Of a stretch of 6,636 bases of DNA, positions 1 through 6,247 are shown piece after piece. Each line of letters opens with the position of its first letter. Positions within the stretch are counted from its first letter, which is position 1. The notes under the pieces are model-generated. The model did no database searches, was not told where the DNA came from, and was given only the letters and a program-made list of their open reading frames with translations. Source of the stretch: Myxococcales bacterium (GTDB lineage: Bacteria > Myxococcota_A > Polyangia > Fen-1088); the NCBI GenBank assembly GCA_003161835.1, contig PMNO01000668.1:4791-11426 (forward strand), read 5' to 3'. The translations under genes were made by a program, and so were the position numbers.

Positions 1-286
1 CCAGGGGCCGGTTGCAGTCAATCACCAGACGAGAATAGGGCTGCGTCACGACGATCGCGTCCAGCAAATGCCCGAGCCGCCGGGCAACCGCCCCCGCGCC
101 GATATCCCACGCGATGTGCCGCGCGAGATCCTCCGGTGACAAGCCAAGCGATCCGAGCACGCGCGGCAACGCTCGTCCCGCGTGATCGCAGGCGATCAGG
201 AATGGGGACACTCCGTCGCGGCCGCCTATCTCGAAGGGTTGCGGCTCGTCCGGTTCCAGGAGCGCGGGTTGCGCTTTATGCGGCAT
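1..286 (-). CDS. N-formylglutamate amidohydrolase family protein (N-terminal part, cut by window edge)
   Basis: The reverse strand reads from an ATG at 286-284 without a stop to the window edge, giving 95 residues of the N-terminus. Visible motifs are CDHAG (residues 33-37), HIAWDIGA (57-64) and SRLVIDCNRP (85-94). These match, in order and spacing, the start of the FGase family (PF05013) as I know it from alpha-proteobacterial and myxobacterial members. Family enzymes are metal-dependent and hydrolyse N-formyl-glutamate or related N-acyl amino acids, for example at the end of one histidine degradation route. H35 and D61 are candidate catalytic or metal residues, by inference. No signal peptide is seen, so it should be cytoplasmic. 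The start is supported by AAGGAG nine bases upstream; a GTG directly precedes the ATG and cannot be excluded. No hut gene is visible, so the substrate is open. It is divergent from the gene at 399. Family call is firm; exact substrate is not. Confidence 0.87.
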   Translation of the reverse strand, partial: MPHKAQPALLEPDEPQPFEIGGRDGVSPFLIACDHAGRALPRVLGSLGLSPEDLARHIAWDIGAGAVARRLGHLLDAIVVTQPYSRLVIDCNRPL

Positions 287-295
287 CACGCGCTT

Positions 296-301
296 CTCCT
301 T
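296..301 (-). promoter_or_regulatory. Shine-Dalgarno site of the FGase family gene
   Basis: On the reverse strand AAGGAG lies nine bases before the ATG at 286. It fixes the start of the partial FGase-family gene. I see no clear -35/-10 pair in the short divergent gap 287-398. Confidence 0.65.
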
Positions 302-398
302 CGTTTCTCGATCTGGACCATGGGTGTTTCTAGCGGTTTTTCCGGACCGTGGAAACGAATCGGTGCACCAGCCCCGGCCCCTGGCCTATCATGCGCGC

Positions 399-1703
399 AT
401 GGCCGACAGAGGGACCAGCGACGGCACGGCGTTCGAGATCGTGACGTTGTTGCCGGGGTTTTCGGAACTCAAGAAGCGTTCGGGCGAGCTGGACGGGAAC
501 CTGCCCGTGCGGGCCGCCCGCTATTGTGGCCCCGTCTTCGAGGGCAGCGCGGCTGGGTTTCAGATTTCGTTGGCGCAGCCCATGACGCTGGCGCGCGATC
601 GCAAGGGTCGCCTCACCTGCGATATGACACCTCCGACGCATCAGCTGGTCACCCAAGAGGTGGACGCCGCCCTCGAGCGAGGGATCGAGGCGGGCCTGCT
701 GGCGCGCGACGGCCATTGGCATCGGCTGCTCCGCGGCGATGCACTGCCGATCCGGGGCAACCGGATGACGGTGTGGACCGGGCACATGATCCGCCCGCGC
801 GGAGGAATCTGGCTGTTGGTGGGCGGTGCTTTCAATCGCCGCAGTCGGGTGTCGGTGGTGGAACACGTGGTCAGCGACCCGGACGCGTTCGTTCCGCTGG
901 TGATCGAGATTGACGCACGCGTCGTGACCGAAGAGCCCTTGTGGCTGGAGGCTGAGCTTGGCTGCGTGACGGCCCTGTCGCCGGCGGTGAAAATGAAGAA
1001 GGGCCGGCTGCAGGCGGGCGCGCCCGAGCTGCGGCAGTTCGGCGAATTTTTTTCGGAGGACTATTTCGAGACGAAAGCAAAGCATCCGACAGCGGCTTAT
1101 GTGCGTCGGCAGCGGGGGCACCGGGTGAAGACGATGGATGCGTGCGAGGCGCGGCTCGGGTACGTGGGCCCCGACGTTCACGAGGTGGGGGAGTTCAATC
1201 GCTTCGCCACCCCCAGCGGATTTTCGCGCCAGCCTTCCGCGCCGGGGCAACTGCAATTCGCCCTGGTGCGCAACATCGCCCCGACCCGCTGGACGTGGCA
1301 GGGCCAGACCCATTCCCGGTTTGAAGTTCGCAAGGAAGAACATGTTCCCGCTCTCGAGGCGTTGTGGAAGAAGACCGTGGGTGACAAGTGTCCGTCGGGT
1401 CTGGAATTCATCCGTGGCCATCTGATGGGGGAGCACTGGGATCAGCCCTACGTACAGTTTCAGCCGTGGGTCTTTCTGCCCACTTCACCGGGTTGGTCGA
1501 CTCTGGTCGACGGCGCCCACCGAGTGCCCGCGTACGACGGGATGCGCGCGGTCATCGCGACGGATTGGTTCTTCGCGCTGGCGATGGTGTACCGCATGTA
1601 CGGTCCGTCGTCGGTGCGCATTCCGTTTCGGGCACCCATGCTGCGGGCGCTACCGGTGCCGCGGAACGTGCTCGATCTGGGGATGAAGGAGAGCCTCTTG
1701 TAG
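399..1703 (+). CDS. Hypothetical protein of 434 residues, weakly DUF6065-like at its ends
   Basis: I do not recognise this protein with certainty. I chose the ATG at 399. The open frame extends back to a GTG at 324, but those 25 extra residues look non-coding; no good ribosome site precedes either start. The product has no signal peptide or clear membrane span, so it is probably cytoplasmic. It is rich in Trp, Arg and His. Two segments stand out: PVRAARYCGPVFEG near residues 36-49, and a C-terminal stretch (about 350-425) with QPWVFLPTSPGWSTLV, a short loop, IATDWF and ALPVPRN. That order (a W/PPG-Y/W segment, then ETDW, then a Pro-Val/Gln-Pro-Arg end) recalls DUF6065-type proteins, but this protein is longer than I remember that family being and holds a large middle region (about 80-345). 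The resemblance is from memory and no function follows from it. The gene ends 48 bases before the GH8 gene on the same strand. Confidence 0.8.
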   Translation: MADRGTSDGTAFEIVTLLPGFSELKKRSGELDGNLPVRAARYCGPVFEGSAAGFQISLAQPMTLARDRKGRLTCDMTPPTHQLVTQEVDAALERGIEAGLLARDGHWHRLLRGDALPIRGNRMTVWTGHMIRPRGGIWLLVGGAFNRRSRVSVVEHVVSDPDAFVPLVIEIDARVVTEEPLWLEAELGCVTALSPAVKMKKGRLQAGAPELRQFGEFFSEDYFETKAKHPTAAYVRRQRGHRVKTMDACEARLGYVGPDVHEVGEFNRFATPSGFSRQPSAPGQLQFALVRNIAPTRWTWQGQTHSRFEVRKEEHVPALEALWKKTVGDKCPSGLEFIRGHLMGEHWDQPYVQFQPWVFLPTSPGWSTLVDGAHRVPAYDGMRAVIATDWFFALAMVYRMYGPSSVRIPFRAPMLRALPVPRNVLDLGMKESLL

Positions 1704-1751
1704 GACGATTGACGCTGGGGCCGTCAGCCGGGGCGAGCCGATCAAGAGTGT

Positions 1752-3287
1752 ATGCTTGCGGACATGCGGACCAGAGCGGCCCCCTTGTTGTTCGCCGTCG
1801 CGTCGGTTGGCTTGGTTGGATGCTTTTCCCCCTCGAGTAGCGCTCCTGATGGCGGAGCGGGGGCTGGCAACCGGGGCGGTTCCGGGGGCCTGGCGGGTCA
1901 GCCGGGGGCGCAGACCGGCTCCGGCGGTTCGGGTTCGGGGGGACAGGTTGCGAGCGGGGGCTCCGGGTCGGGTGGGCAAAGCTCCGCCGGTTCGGCGACC
2001 GGAGGTGGTGGCACCGCCAGTGGCGGCTCGGCGTCAGGAGGCCAGGGCGGCATCGGTGGAGCATCGGGCGGGGGTGGCATGGCAGGGGCATCGAGCCAGG
2101 GCGGCGCGGCGGGTTCGGGGAAGCCGGGAACAGGCGGCGCGGGGCAGGGTGGTGGGGGCGGCATGGCGGTCGCGCCACCGGGGCTCGGCGCATGCAAGCT
2201 CCCCGCGGGGGCAAATTTCGCGGACGCGCAAACCGCCTACGCGAAGTTCAAGACGGATTTGCTGACGGCCGACGGAGCGGGCGGTTTTCTCAGGGTCCGC
2301 CGCCCCAATTCGGGAACAATCAATTCAAGCAATTCCGAGGGAATCGGCTACGGCATGCTGATCGCTGTCTACATGGACGACCCCACGGTCTTTGATCAGC
2401 TCTGGAAGTACGAGCAGCTACACTTGCGCGGAAACGGTTTGATGGACTGGGAAATCAACGCGGCGGGCACCGCACCCACCGGAACCGGCGCGGCGACGGA
2501 CGGGGACGAGGACCAAGCCTTCGCGCTCGTGATGGCGGACAAGAAATGGGGCGGGTCCGGAACCCTGGCCGATACGTACCTGAACTACGCCAAGAAGCAG
2601 ATCGATCTCATCTGGCAGTACGAGGTCGATCAAACCCGCGGCTACGTGCTAGCGCCGGGCGACAGCTTCGGCGGCGGAGGCATCGTCAACATCTCGTATT
2701 TCGCGCCCGCCTTCTATCGAGTCTTTGGCCAGACGACGGGTAAAGCGGCCGACTGGAAGCGGGTGATTGACTCGAGCTATCAGGCCCTATCGGCGTCCTT
2801 GAACGCCGCGAACAAGAATGTCACCAACGGTCTGGTTCCCGCGTGGTCGACTCCCGCCGGGGTTCCCGCGGCGCCCAATGGAACGCTCCCGACGTATCAC
2901 CAGCTCGATTCGTCGCGCACACCGTTTCGCATCGCCCAGGACTATTGCTGGTTCAACGAGCCGAACGCGCTGGCGTACCTTCAGAAGATCAATGCCTTCT
3001 ATTCGGGGATCGGAGCCGCCAATATTCTGGATGCCTACAATCTGGATGGGACACCTTTCGCGGGATCTGGCTCCTTCCCCGCGGCCAGCCTCCATTTGGC
3101 TGCATTCGTCGGTCCGGCGGGCGTGGGAGCGATGGCCACGCCGGCTTTTGCCACTCTGCGCGACCAGGCATACACCGCCCTCATCACCCCCCCGGGTCTG
3201 CTTGGCGGCAGCCTCTACTACAACGAATCTTGGACCGTGCTGTCCGTACTGATGATGACCGGACACTACCTCAACCTGGCGAACTGA
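1752..3287 (+). CDS. Lipoprotein with glycoside hydrolase family 8 domain (endo-beta-1,4-glucanase type)
   Basis: This 511-residue protein should be a surface or periplasmic beta-1,4-glucan hydrolase. Residues 5-24 form a lipoprotein signal (MRTR start, hydrophobic core, lipobox LVGC with Cys24). Phe follows the Cys, so there is no Asp inner-membrane retention signal. Residues about 30-145 are a Gly/Ser/Ala/Gln tether. The GH8 domain covers about 146-511 and looks complete. SEGIGYGM (195-202) carries the expected proton donor Glu196. ATDGDED (248-254) matches the GH8 signature, with Asp250 as the substrate-binding Asp. LDSSRTPFRIAQDYCW (385-400) offers Asp386 at the place of the general base in the CelA/BcsZ group (GH8a). 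The end, YYNESWTVLSVLMMTG, is also typical. Family chemistry is inverting hydrolysis of cellulose or related glucans; chitosanase, lichenase or xylanase activity also occurs in GH8. No cellulose synthase gene is in view, so a BcsZ role is unsupported. An ATG at 1764 is an equally good start; no strong ribosome site decides it. Confidence 0.93.
   Translation: MLADMRTRAAPLLFAVASVGLVGCFSPSSSAPDGGAGAGNRGGSGGLAGQPGAQTGSGGSGSGGQVASGGSGSGGQSSAGSATGGGGTASGGSASGGQGGIGGASGGGGMAGASSQGGAAGSGKPGTGGAGQGGGGGMAVAPPGLGACKLPAGANFADAQTAYAKFKTDLLTADGAGGFLRVRRPNSGTINSSNSEGIGYGMLIAVYMDDPTVFDQLWKYEQLHLRGNGLMDWEINAAGTAPTGTGAATDGDEDQAFALVMADKKWGGSGTLADTYLNYAKKQIDLIWQYEVDQTRGYVLAPGDSFGGGGIVNISYFAPAFYRVFGQTTGKAADWKRVIDSSYQALSASLNAANKNVTNGLVPAWSTPAGVPAAPNGTLPTYHQLDSSRTPFRIAQDYCWFNEPNALAYLQKINAFYSGIGAANILDAYNLDGTPFAGSGSFPAASLHLAAFVGPAGVGAMATPAFATLRDQAYTALITPPGLLGGSLYYNESWTVLSVLMMTGHYLNLAN
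1839..2186 (+). repeat. Gly/Ser/Ala low-complexity tether region in the GH8 lipoprotein
   Basis: This stretch codes for residues about 30-145 of the GH8 lipoprotein and is built almost only from Gly, Ser, Ala, Gln and a few Thr/Pro. It contains short tandem units, such as SGSGGQVASGG (60-70) followed by SGSGGQSSAGS (71-81). It lies between the lipid-anchored Cys and the catalytic domain, so it probably acts as a flexible spacer. The base composition also opens long Pro-rich reading frames on the other strand, which are not genes. Confidence 0.8.
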
Positions 3288-4089
3288 TGCTGTCGCGGGC
3301 GGCGTGCTCCTCGCGGGCCTTCGCGCGCACGGCGGCCCGGGCCTCGGACGCGTGCCAGCCGCGGGGCGCCAACGCGAGGTAGCGCCGATACGCTTCGGCG
3401 GCGGCGCTCGGATTGCCCGCGTGTGTCTCGGCGTGGGCCACGATCACGAAGGCCTCGGCCAAGGACGGATCTAGTGTGATCGCGCGGTTCGCCCACTGCT
3501 CCGCGTCGGGCAGACGGGCCCGGGCGTGGTGTGCGTGCGCGATTCTCAGCGCGAGCGCCGCATCCTGCGGTCGGGCTTCGAAGGCCTTCGTGCACGTTTC
3601 AATCGAGATGCGCCACCTGCGTTGCCCGAACGTCTCGGCGCAGGCGCTGTCCAGGGCGGCCAACTCGGCCGCGCTCGCGGGAATGATGGGGGGCGCAGCA
3701 AGCGGGGTGGCCAGGACCGGGAGCGGGGCCGAGCGCGCGACCGGCTCTTTGATCGGGTCGGGCGCGGTTTGCACCTGCGGCGCCGGCGGCCGACCGAAGC
3801 CCCGAGCCGGCACTGTCGTTGCCACGGAAGCGGGGACGGGCCTGGCTGCCTGTGCGCCGTGGCGCCGCCCGACGCGCGGGCCGAACACGAATAGACCCAC
3901 GGCGATGCCCCCCGCGATCCCGAGCAACCAGCCCCGAGCGCGCGCGGTCTCGCGCCGCGCCCGCGCCCGCGCCGCCTCCTGGGCGGACCGTACCGCCAGC
4001 AGCGACGCGCGAGCCGCATCCGACAGAGGGAGAGTGACACGCTGGTTGGGGATACGCACCCCCTTCGATTCGCCGCCTTGCTGATCCAT
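3271..4089 (-). CDS. Single-pass membrane protein with TPR-like repeats
   Basis: I read a 272-residue protein from the ATG at 4089. A TTG at 4188 would add 33 residues, but the ATG start gives a plausible Gln/Gly-rich beginning. Residues 1-52 should be cytoplasmic and end in an Arg/Ala-rich helix (ARARARRETARARG). Residues 53-71 (GWLLGIAGGIAVGLFVFGP) form one membrane span with basic residues before it, placing the rest in the periplasm. A Pro/Ala-rich linker follows to about 140. Residues about 145-242 hold roughly three 34-residue TPR-like units, the last two ending ITLDP and LALAP. TPRs bind other proteins, so a scaffold or adaptor role is likely; the partner is unknown. Cys150 and Cys166 could pair if periplasmic. 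Many Myxococcota proteins have this layout, often near Ser/Thr kinases, but no kinase is visible here. Its 3' end overlaps the end of the GH8 gene by 17 bases, tail to tail. No terminator is seen there. Confidence 0.8.
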   Translation of the reverse strand: MDQQGGESKGVRIPNQRVTLPLSDAARASLLAVRSAQEAARARARRETARARGWLLGIAGGIAVGLFVFGPRVGRRHGAQAARPVPASVATTVPARGFGRPPAPQVQTAPDPIKEPVARSAPLPVLATPLAAPPIIPASAAELAALDSACAETFGQRRWRISIETCTKAFEARPQDAALALRIAHAHHARARLPDAEQWANRAITLDPSLAEAFVIVAHAETHAGNPSAAAEAYRRYLALAPRGWHASEARAAVRAKAREEHAARDSISSPG

Positions 4090-4311
4090 CCCACGATTGA
4101 GCCACCATCGGGTAGCACGAGCAAGAAACTCACCTTTTCGCGCATTGCGTGGGGTCGGCTCCTGCGTGGTGATTTGGCGCAAATTCAACTAGAGTCGTGA
4201 CCGGTTTCTTGCAGTTGGGGCTACTGTTGTTGTCTCTCGGTGTGTCTTGCGCGACCCGCGCGGTTCGATCGTACGCCGGGGCTTTCGGGGTATCTTATCA
4301 AGGGTGTCTGC

Positions 4312-4340
4312 TTGACAATGGAACAGAAATTCTGGATCGT
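4312..4340 (+). promoter_or_regulatory. Candidate sigma-70 type promoter with a palindrome in the spacer
   Basis: A perfect TTGACA lies at 4312-4317. Seventeen bases later, GATCGT at 4335-4340 matches the -10 consensus at only three of six positions, including the important A2 and T6. The predicted start, near 4347, would leave a leader of about 70 bases before the ATG at 4416. The spacer contains the palindrome CAGAAATTCTG (4324-4334), placed where a repressor or a MerR-type activator could bind. The -35 is clear; the -10 is weak and the operator is a guess. Confidence 0.3.
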
Positions 4341-4400
4341 GTACCGGTGGGAATTTTCAGTCCGCGGCCCGCTCCGAGACGACCCCGCAACCACGCGACG

Positions 4401-4406
4401 AAAGGA
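4401..4406 (+). promoter_or_regulatory. Shine-Dalgarno site deciding the start of the propeller lipoprotein
   Basis: AAAGGA lies nine bases before the ATG at 4416. It supports that ATG over the in-frame GTG at 4197, which has no such site and would bury the lipoprotein signal inside the protein. Confidence 0.6.
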
Positions 4407-4415
4407 TCCGGAACT

Positions 4416-6197
4416 ATGAAGATTGGGTCGATTTCTGTGTTGTTGGCCGGGGTAGTGGCCTGCGGGTCGACCGCCAGCCCAGGCAACGGAAGTTCGGGCG
4501 GCGCGACAGGTTCCGGTGGGGCTTCGGTAGCAAGCGGAGGTAACGGTTCGGGCGGGTCCGCGGCGACAGGCTCGGGCGGAAGCCTCGCGGCGAGCGGGGG
4601 ATCTGGTTCGGGCGGAAGCACCGCGTCCGGCGGCGGCGTGGGGTCGGGCGGCAGCGTCGTGGGCGGCGCGACAGCGTCGGGTGGCGTCGTCGGCTCAGGG
4701 GGGGCGGCGGTGGGAGGGAATGCGGGTGGCAAGGGAATGGCCGGAGCGACCGGAACCGGCGGAACGCCGCCCACCGGCGGGACGACGGTGTCTGCGTTCT
4801 CGGTCGTCACGAATCGTTACGACAATGCTCGCAGCGGCTCGAACATGAGCGAGACGATGCTCACCACGAGCAACGTCAACGCCGCCAAGTTCGGGCTCCT
4901 TTTTTCGCGCACGATAAACGGCTACGTCTACGGTCAGCCTCTCTATGTCGGGGGTTTGACCATCGCCGGCGCCAAGCACAACGTGGTCTACGTGGCCACG
5001 GAGCACAATGTGGTCTACGCGTTCGACGCGGATGCGCCCACCCCGGACGCTCCCTTGTGGTCGAAGACGCTGGGCACGCCGCTCACGCTGGGTGGCGGCG
5101 GTTACGACCCTGGTTGTACCGACATGCAGCAAAAAGAAGTGGGCATCACGTCCACGCCCGTGATCAGCCTGGCCGACAACAAGATCTACGTGGTGTCCAA
5201 GACGTCGACCGACCAGCAGCTACACGCACTCGATCTCGCCACGGGCGACGAGGCGGCGCCGTCACCGGTTTCGATCGGCAAGACGGCGATGACGGCCTTC
5301 GACCCTCAGATCCACCTCAATCGGCTGTCCTTGTTGCTGGTCAATGGTGTGATCTATATCGGTTTTGGCAGCCACTGTGACGCGGGGTCCTATCGCGGGT
5401 GGTTCTATGGCTACGACGCCAAGACGCTCACGCTGAAGACCGTGTACAACTCCACGCCGAGTGGTTCAAAGGGCGCACTGTGGCAATCGGGAATGGGCCC
5501 CGCCAGTGACGGCACGGATATCTGGATGACGGTGGGCAACGGCTCGACTGGTGGCGACAACATGGGCAACAACGTGGTCAGGCTGACGCCCGCGGGGAGT
5601 GGCATGACCATCACGGCGCACTATCAATCCAACGTCAGCGGTGACAACGATCTGCAATCGGGCGCCGTTCTTCTGGGCACGAGCGGACAGGTCGTCGGTG
5701 GGGGCAAGGACGGGGCGATTCTACTGTTGGGCCAGTCGGACTTGTCCCTCAAGCAACAGGTTCAGGTAGGCGGGGAGGTCAATTCATTCGTGTACTGGAA
5801 TGGCTCGGGGGGGCCGACGCTGTTCGCCTGGACCGTGGGCGGATCGTTGCGCAACTATGCGGTGGGCAGTGGATCTCTCACACTCAAGTCTCAGAATACC
5901 GAGAAAAAACCAGGACATCCTTCCGCAATCTTCACGGTATCCTCGAACGGCACCATGGCCGGAACTGGCATCGTGTGGGCGAACGTTCCGCAGGGGGATG
6001 CCTGGCACATGGCGGTGCCCGGAGCGCTCTACGCGTTCGACGCCGCCGACGTGTCCAAGCCCTCGTTGTGGAACAGCACGCTGAACGCGGCCGACAACCT
6101 GGGTACGTACGCCAAATACAGCACGCCCATCGTGGCGAATGGCAAGGTCTACCTGGCGACTTTTTCGAACAAGTTGCAGGTTTACGGACTCAAGTAG
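4416..6197 (+). CDS. Lipoprotein with Gly/Ser linker and PQQ-like beta-propeller
   Basis: The 593-residue product starts with a short lipoprotein signal (MKIGSISVLLAGVVAC, Cys16; Gly follows, so no Asp retention signal). Residues about 17-125 form a Gly/Ser/Ala tether. Residues about 127-593 form a beta-propeller made of repeated strand pairs: VVYVATEHNVVYAFDADA (190-207), GITSTPVI followed by IYVVSKT and LHALDLATG (243-277), NGVIYIGFGSHCD (310-322), WQSGMGPASDGTDIWMTVGNG (split over 356-376), GALYAFDAADVSKPSLW (536-552) and a closing STPIVANGKVYLATFSNKL (569-587). The opening segment (YDNARSGSNMSET) and the GITSTPVI and WQSG motifs match a family of secreted PQQ-like propeller proteins that I recall mainly from Acidobacteria. 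These are annotated as quinoprotein-like, without a proven enzyme activity, and I see nothing proving PQQ binding. Cys234 and Cys321 may form a disulfide. Likely role: extracytoplasmic binding or scaffolding; a dehydrogenase is possible but unproven. The next gene follows within about 50 bases and may be co-transcribed. Confidence 0.87.
   Translation: MKIGSISVLLAGVVACGSTASPGNGSSGGATGSGGASVASGGNGSGGSAATGSGGSLAASGGSGSGGSTASGGGVGSGGSVVGGATASGGVVGSGGAAVGGNAGGKGMAGATGTGGTPPTGGTTVSAFSVVTNRYDNARSGSNMSETMLTTSNVNAAKFGLLFSRTINGYVYGQPLYVGGLTIAGAKHNVVYVATEHNVVYAFDADAPTPDAPLWSKTLGTPLTLGGGGYDPGCTDMQQKEVGITSTPVISLADNKIYVVSKTSTDQQLHALDLATGDEAAPSPVSIGKTAMTAFDPQIHLNRLSLLLVNGVIYIGFGSHCDAGSYRGWFYGYDAKTLTLKTVYNSTPSGSKGALWQSGMGPASDGTDIWMTVGNGSTGGDNMGNNVVRLTPAGSGMTITAHYQSNVSGDNDLQSGAVLLGTSGQVVGGGKDGAILLLGQSDLSLKQQVQVGGEVNSFVYWNGSGGPTLFAWTVGGSLRNYAVGSGSLTLKSQNTEKKPGHPSAIFTVSSNGTMAGTGIVWANVPQGDAWHMAVPGALYAFDAADVSKPSLWNSTLNAADNLGTYAKYSTPIVANGKVYLATFSNKLQVYGLK
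4509..4628 (+). repeat. Two 60-base tandem units in the propeller lipoprotein linker
   Basis: Bases 4509-4568 and 4569-4628 code for two 20-residue units that match at 14 of 20 residues. Both begin GSGG and share the core ASGG-x-GSGGS. At the DNA level they match at roughly 60 percent by my count, so they are either an old duplication or the result of strong composition bias. The Gly/Ser-rich linker continues on both sides (about 4464-4790). Confidence 0.55.
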
Positions 6198-6216
6198 TGG
6201 CCTGTTCTTCGCGGAC

Positions 6217-6240
6217 GCGATCGACGGCGCCATCGATCGC
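6217..6240. repeat. Inverted repeat after the propeller gene
   Basis: GCGATCGA (6217-6224) and TCGATCGC (6233-6240) are perfect inverted arms of eight bases around an eight-base loop. The element lies between the stop codon at 6197 and the proposed ATG at 6248. It has no T-run, so it is not a standard intrinsic terminator. It could be an mRNA stem-loop that trims or stabilises the transcript, a protein site, or chance in GC-rich DNA. A further palindrome, GCGATCGC, lies at 6251-6258. Confidence 0.4.
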
Positions 6241-6247
6241 CCGATTG

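Larger units (their letters stand above)
4090..4415. other. Divergent intergenic region between the TPR gene and the propeller lipoprotein gene
   Basis: These 326 bases separate two divergent start codons and look less GC-rich than the flanking genes. The right part holds a candidate promoter (4312-4340) and a ribosome site for the gene at 4416. The left part could hold the promoter or an N-terminal extension of the TPR gene, whose frame stays open to 4188; I see no convincing -35/-10 pair there. The propeller frame also stays open upstream to a GTG at 4197, coding a hydrophobic stretch, but that start has no ribosome site. I see no RNA gene or terminator hairpin. Confidence 0.6.

Noticed and set aside
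326..356. Imperfect inverted repeat GTTTC...GAAAC in the divergent gap
   Set aside because: The arms are five bases with mismatched interior; expected by chance in this composition.
182..913. 243-codon plus-strand frame overlapping the FGase gene and the 434-residue gene
   Set aside because: It crosses two better-supported genes in another frame and has the Arg/Gly/Pro-rich make-up of a shadow.
330..1436. Long open frame (368 codons) on the minus strand opposite the 434-residue gene
   Set aside because: It is the GC-rich antisense shadow of a frame with better protein character, is full of Arg/Pro/His, and shows no domain or start site.
1710..1726. Small hairpin (TGACG/CGTCA) between the 434-residue gene and the GH8 gene
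   Set aside because: It has only five base pairs and no T-run; too weak to call a terminator.
1898..2197. Pro-rich minus-strand frame opposite the GH8 linker
   Set aside because: Pro-rich sequence is simply the reverse complement of Gly-rich codons; the same happens opposite the linker at 4298-4810.
3413..4084. 223-codon plus-strand frame opposite the TPR gene
   Set aside because: It is an antisense shadow without a domain, and the TPR pattern clearly lies on the minus strand.
3546..4145. Minus-strand frame with a good-looking start (MREKVSFLLVLPDGG) overlapping the TPR gene
   Set aside because: After the first 20 or so residues it becomes an Arg/Ser/Pro-rich shadow, while the neighbouring frame carries the membrane span and TPRs. 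A short leader peptide is not excluded but is unsupported.
4509..4628. Possible CRISPR-like or satellite array
   Set aside because: The periodic units are in-frame codons of a Gly/Ser linker; there are no unique spacers and repeat identity is low.
4416..6197. Firm call as a PQQ-dependent dehydrogenase
   Set aside because: The propeller repeats fit the fold, but I cannot see the specific quinone and metal ligands, so the enzyme call is not supported.
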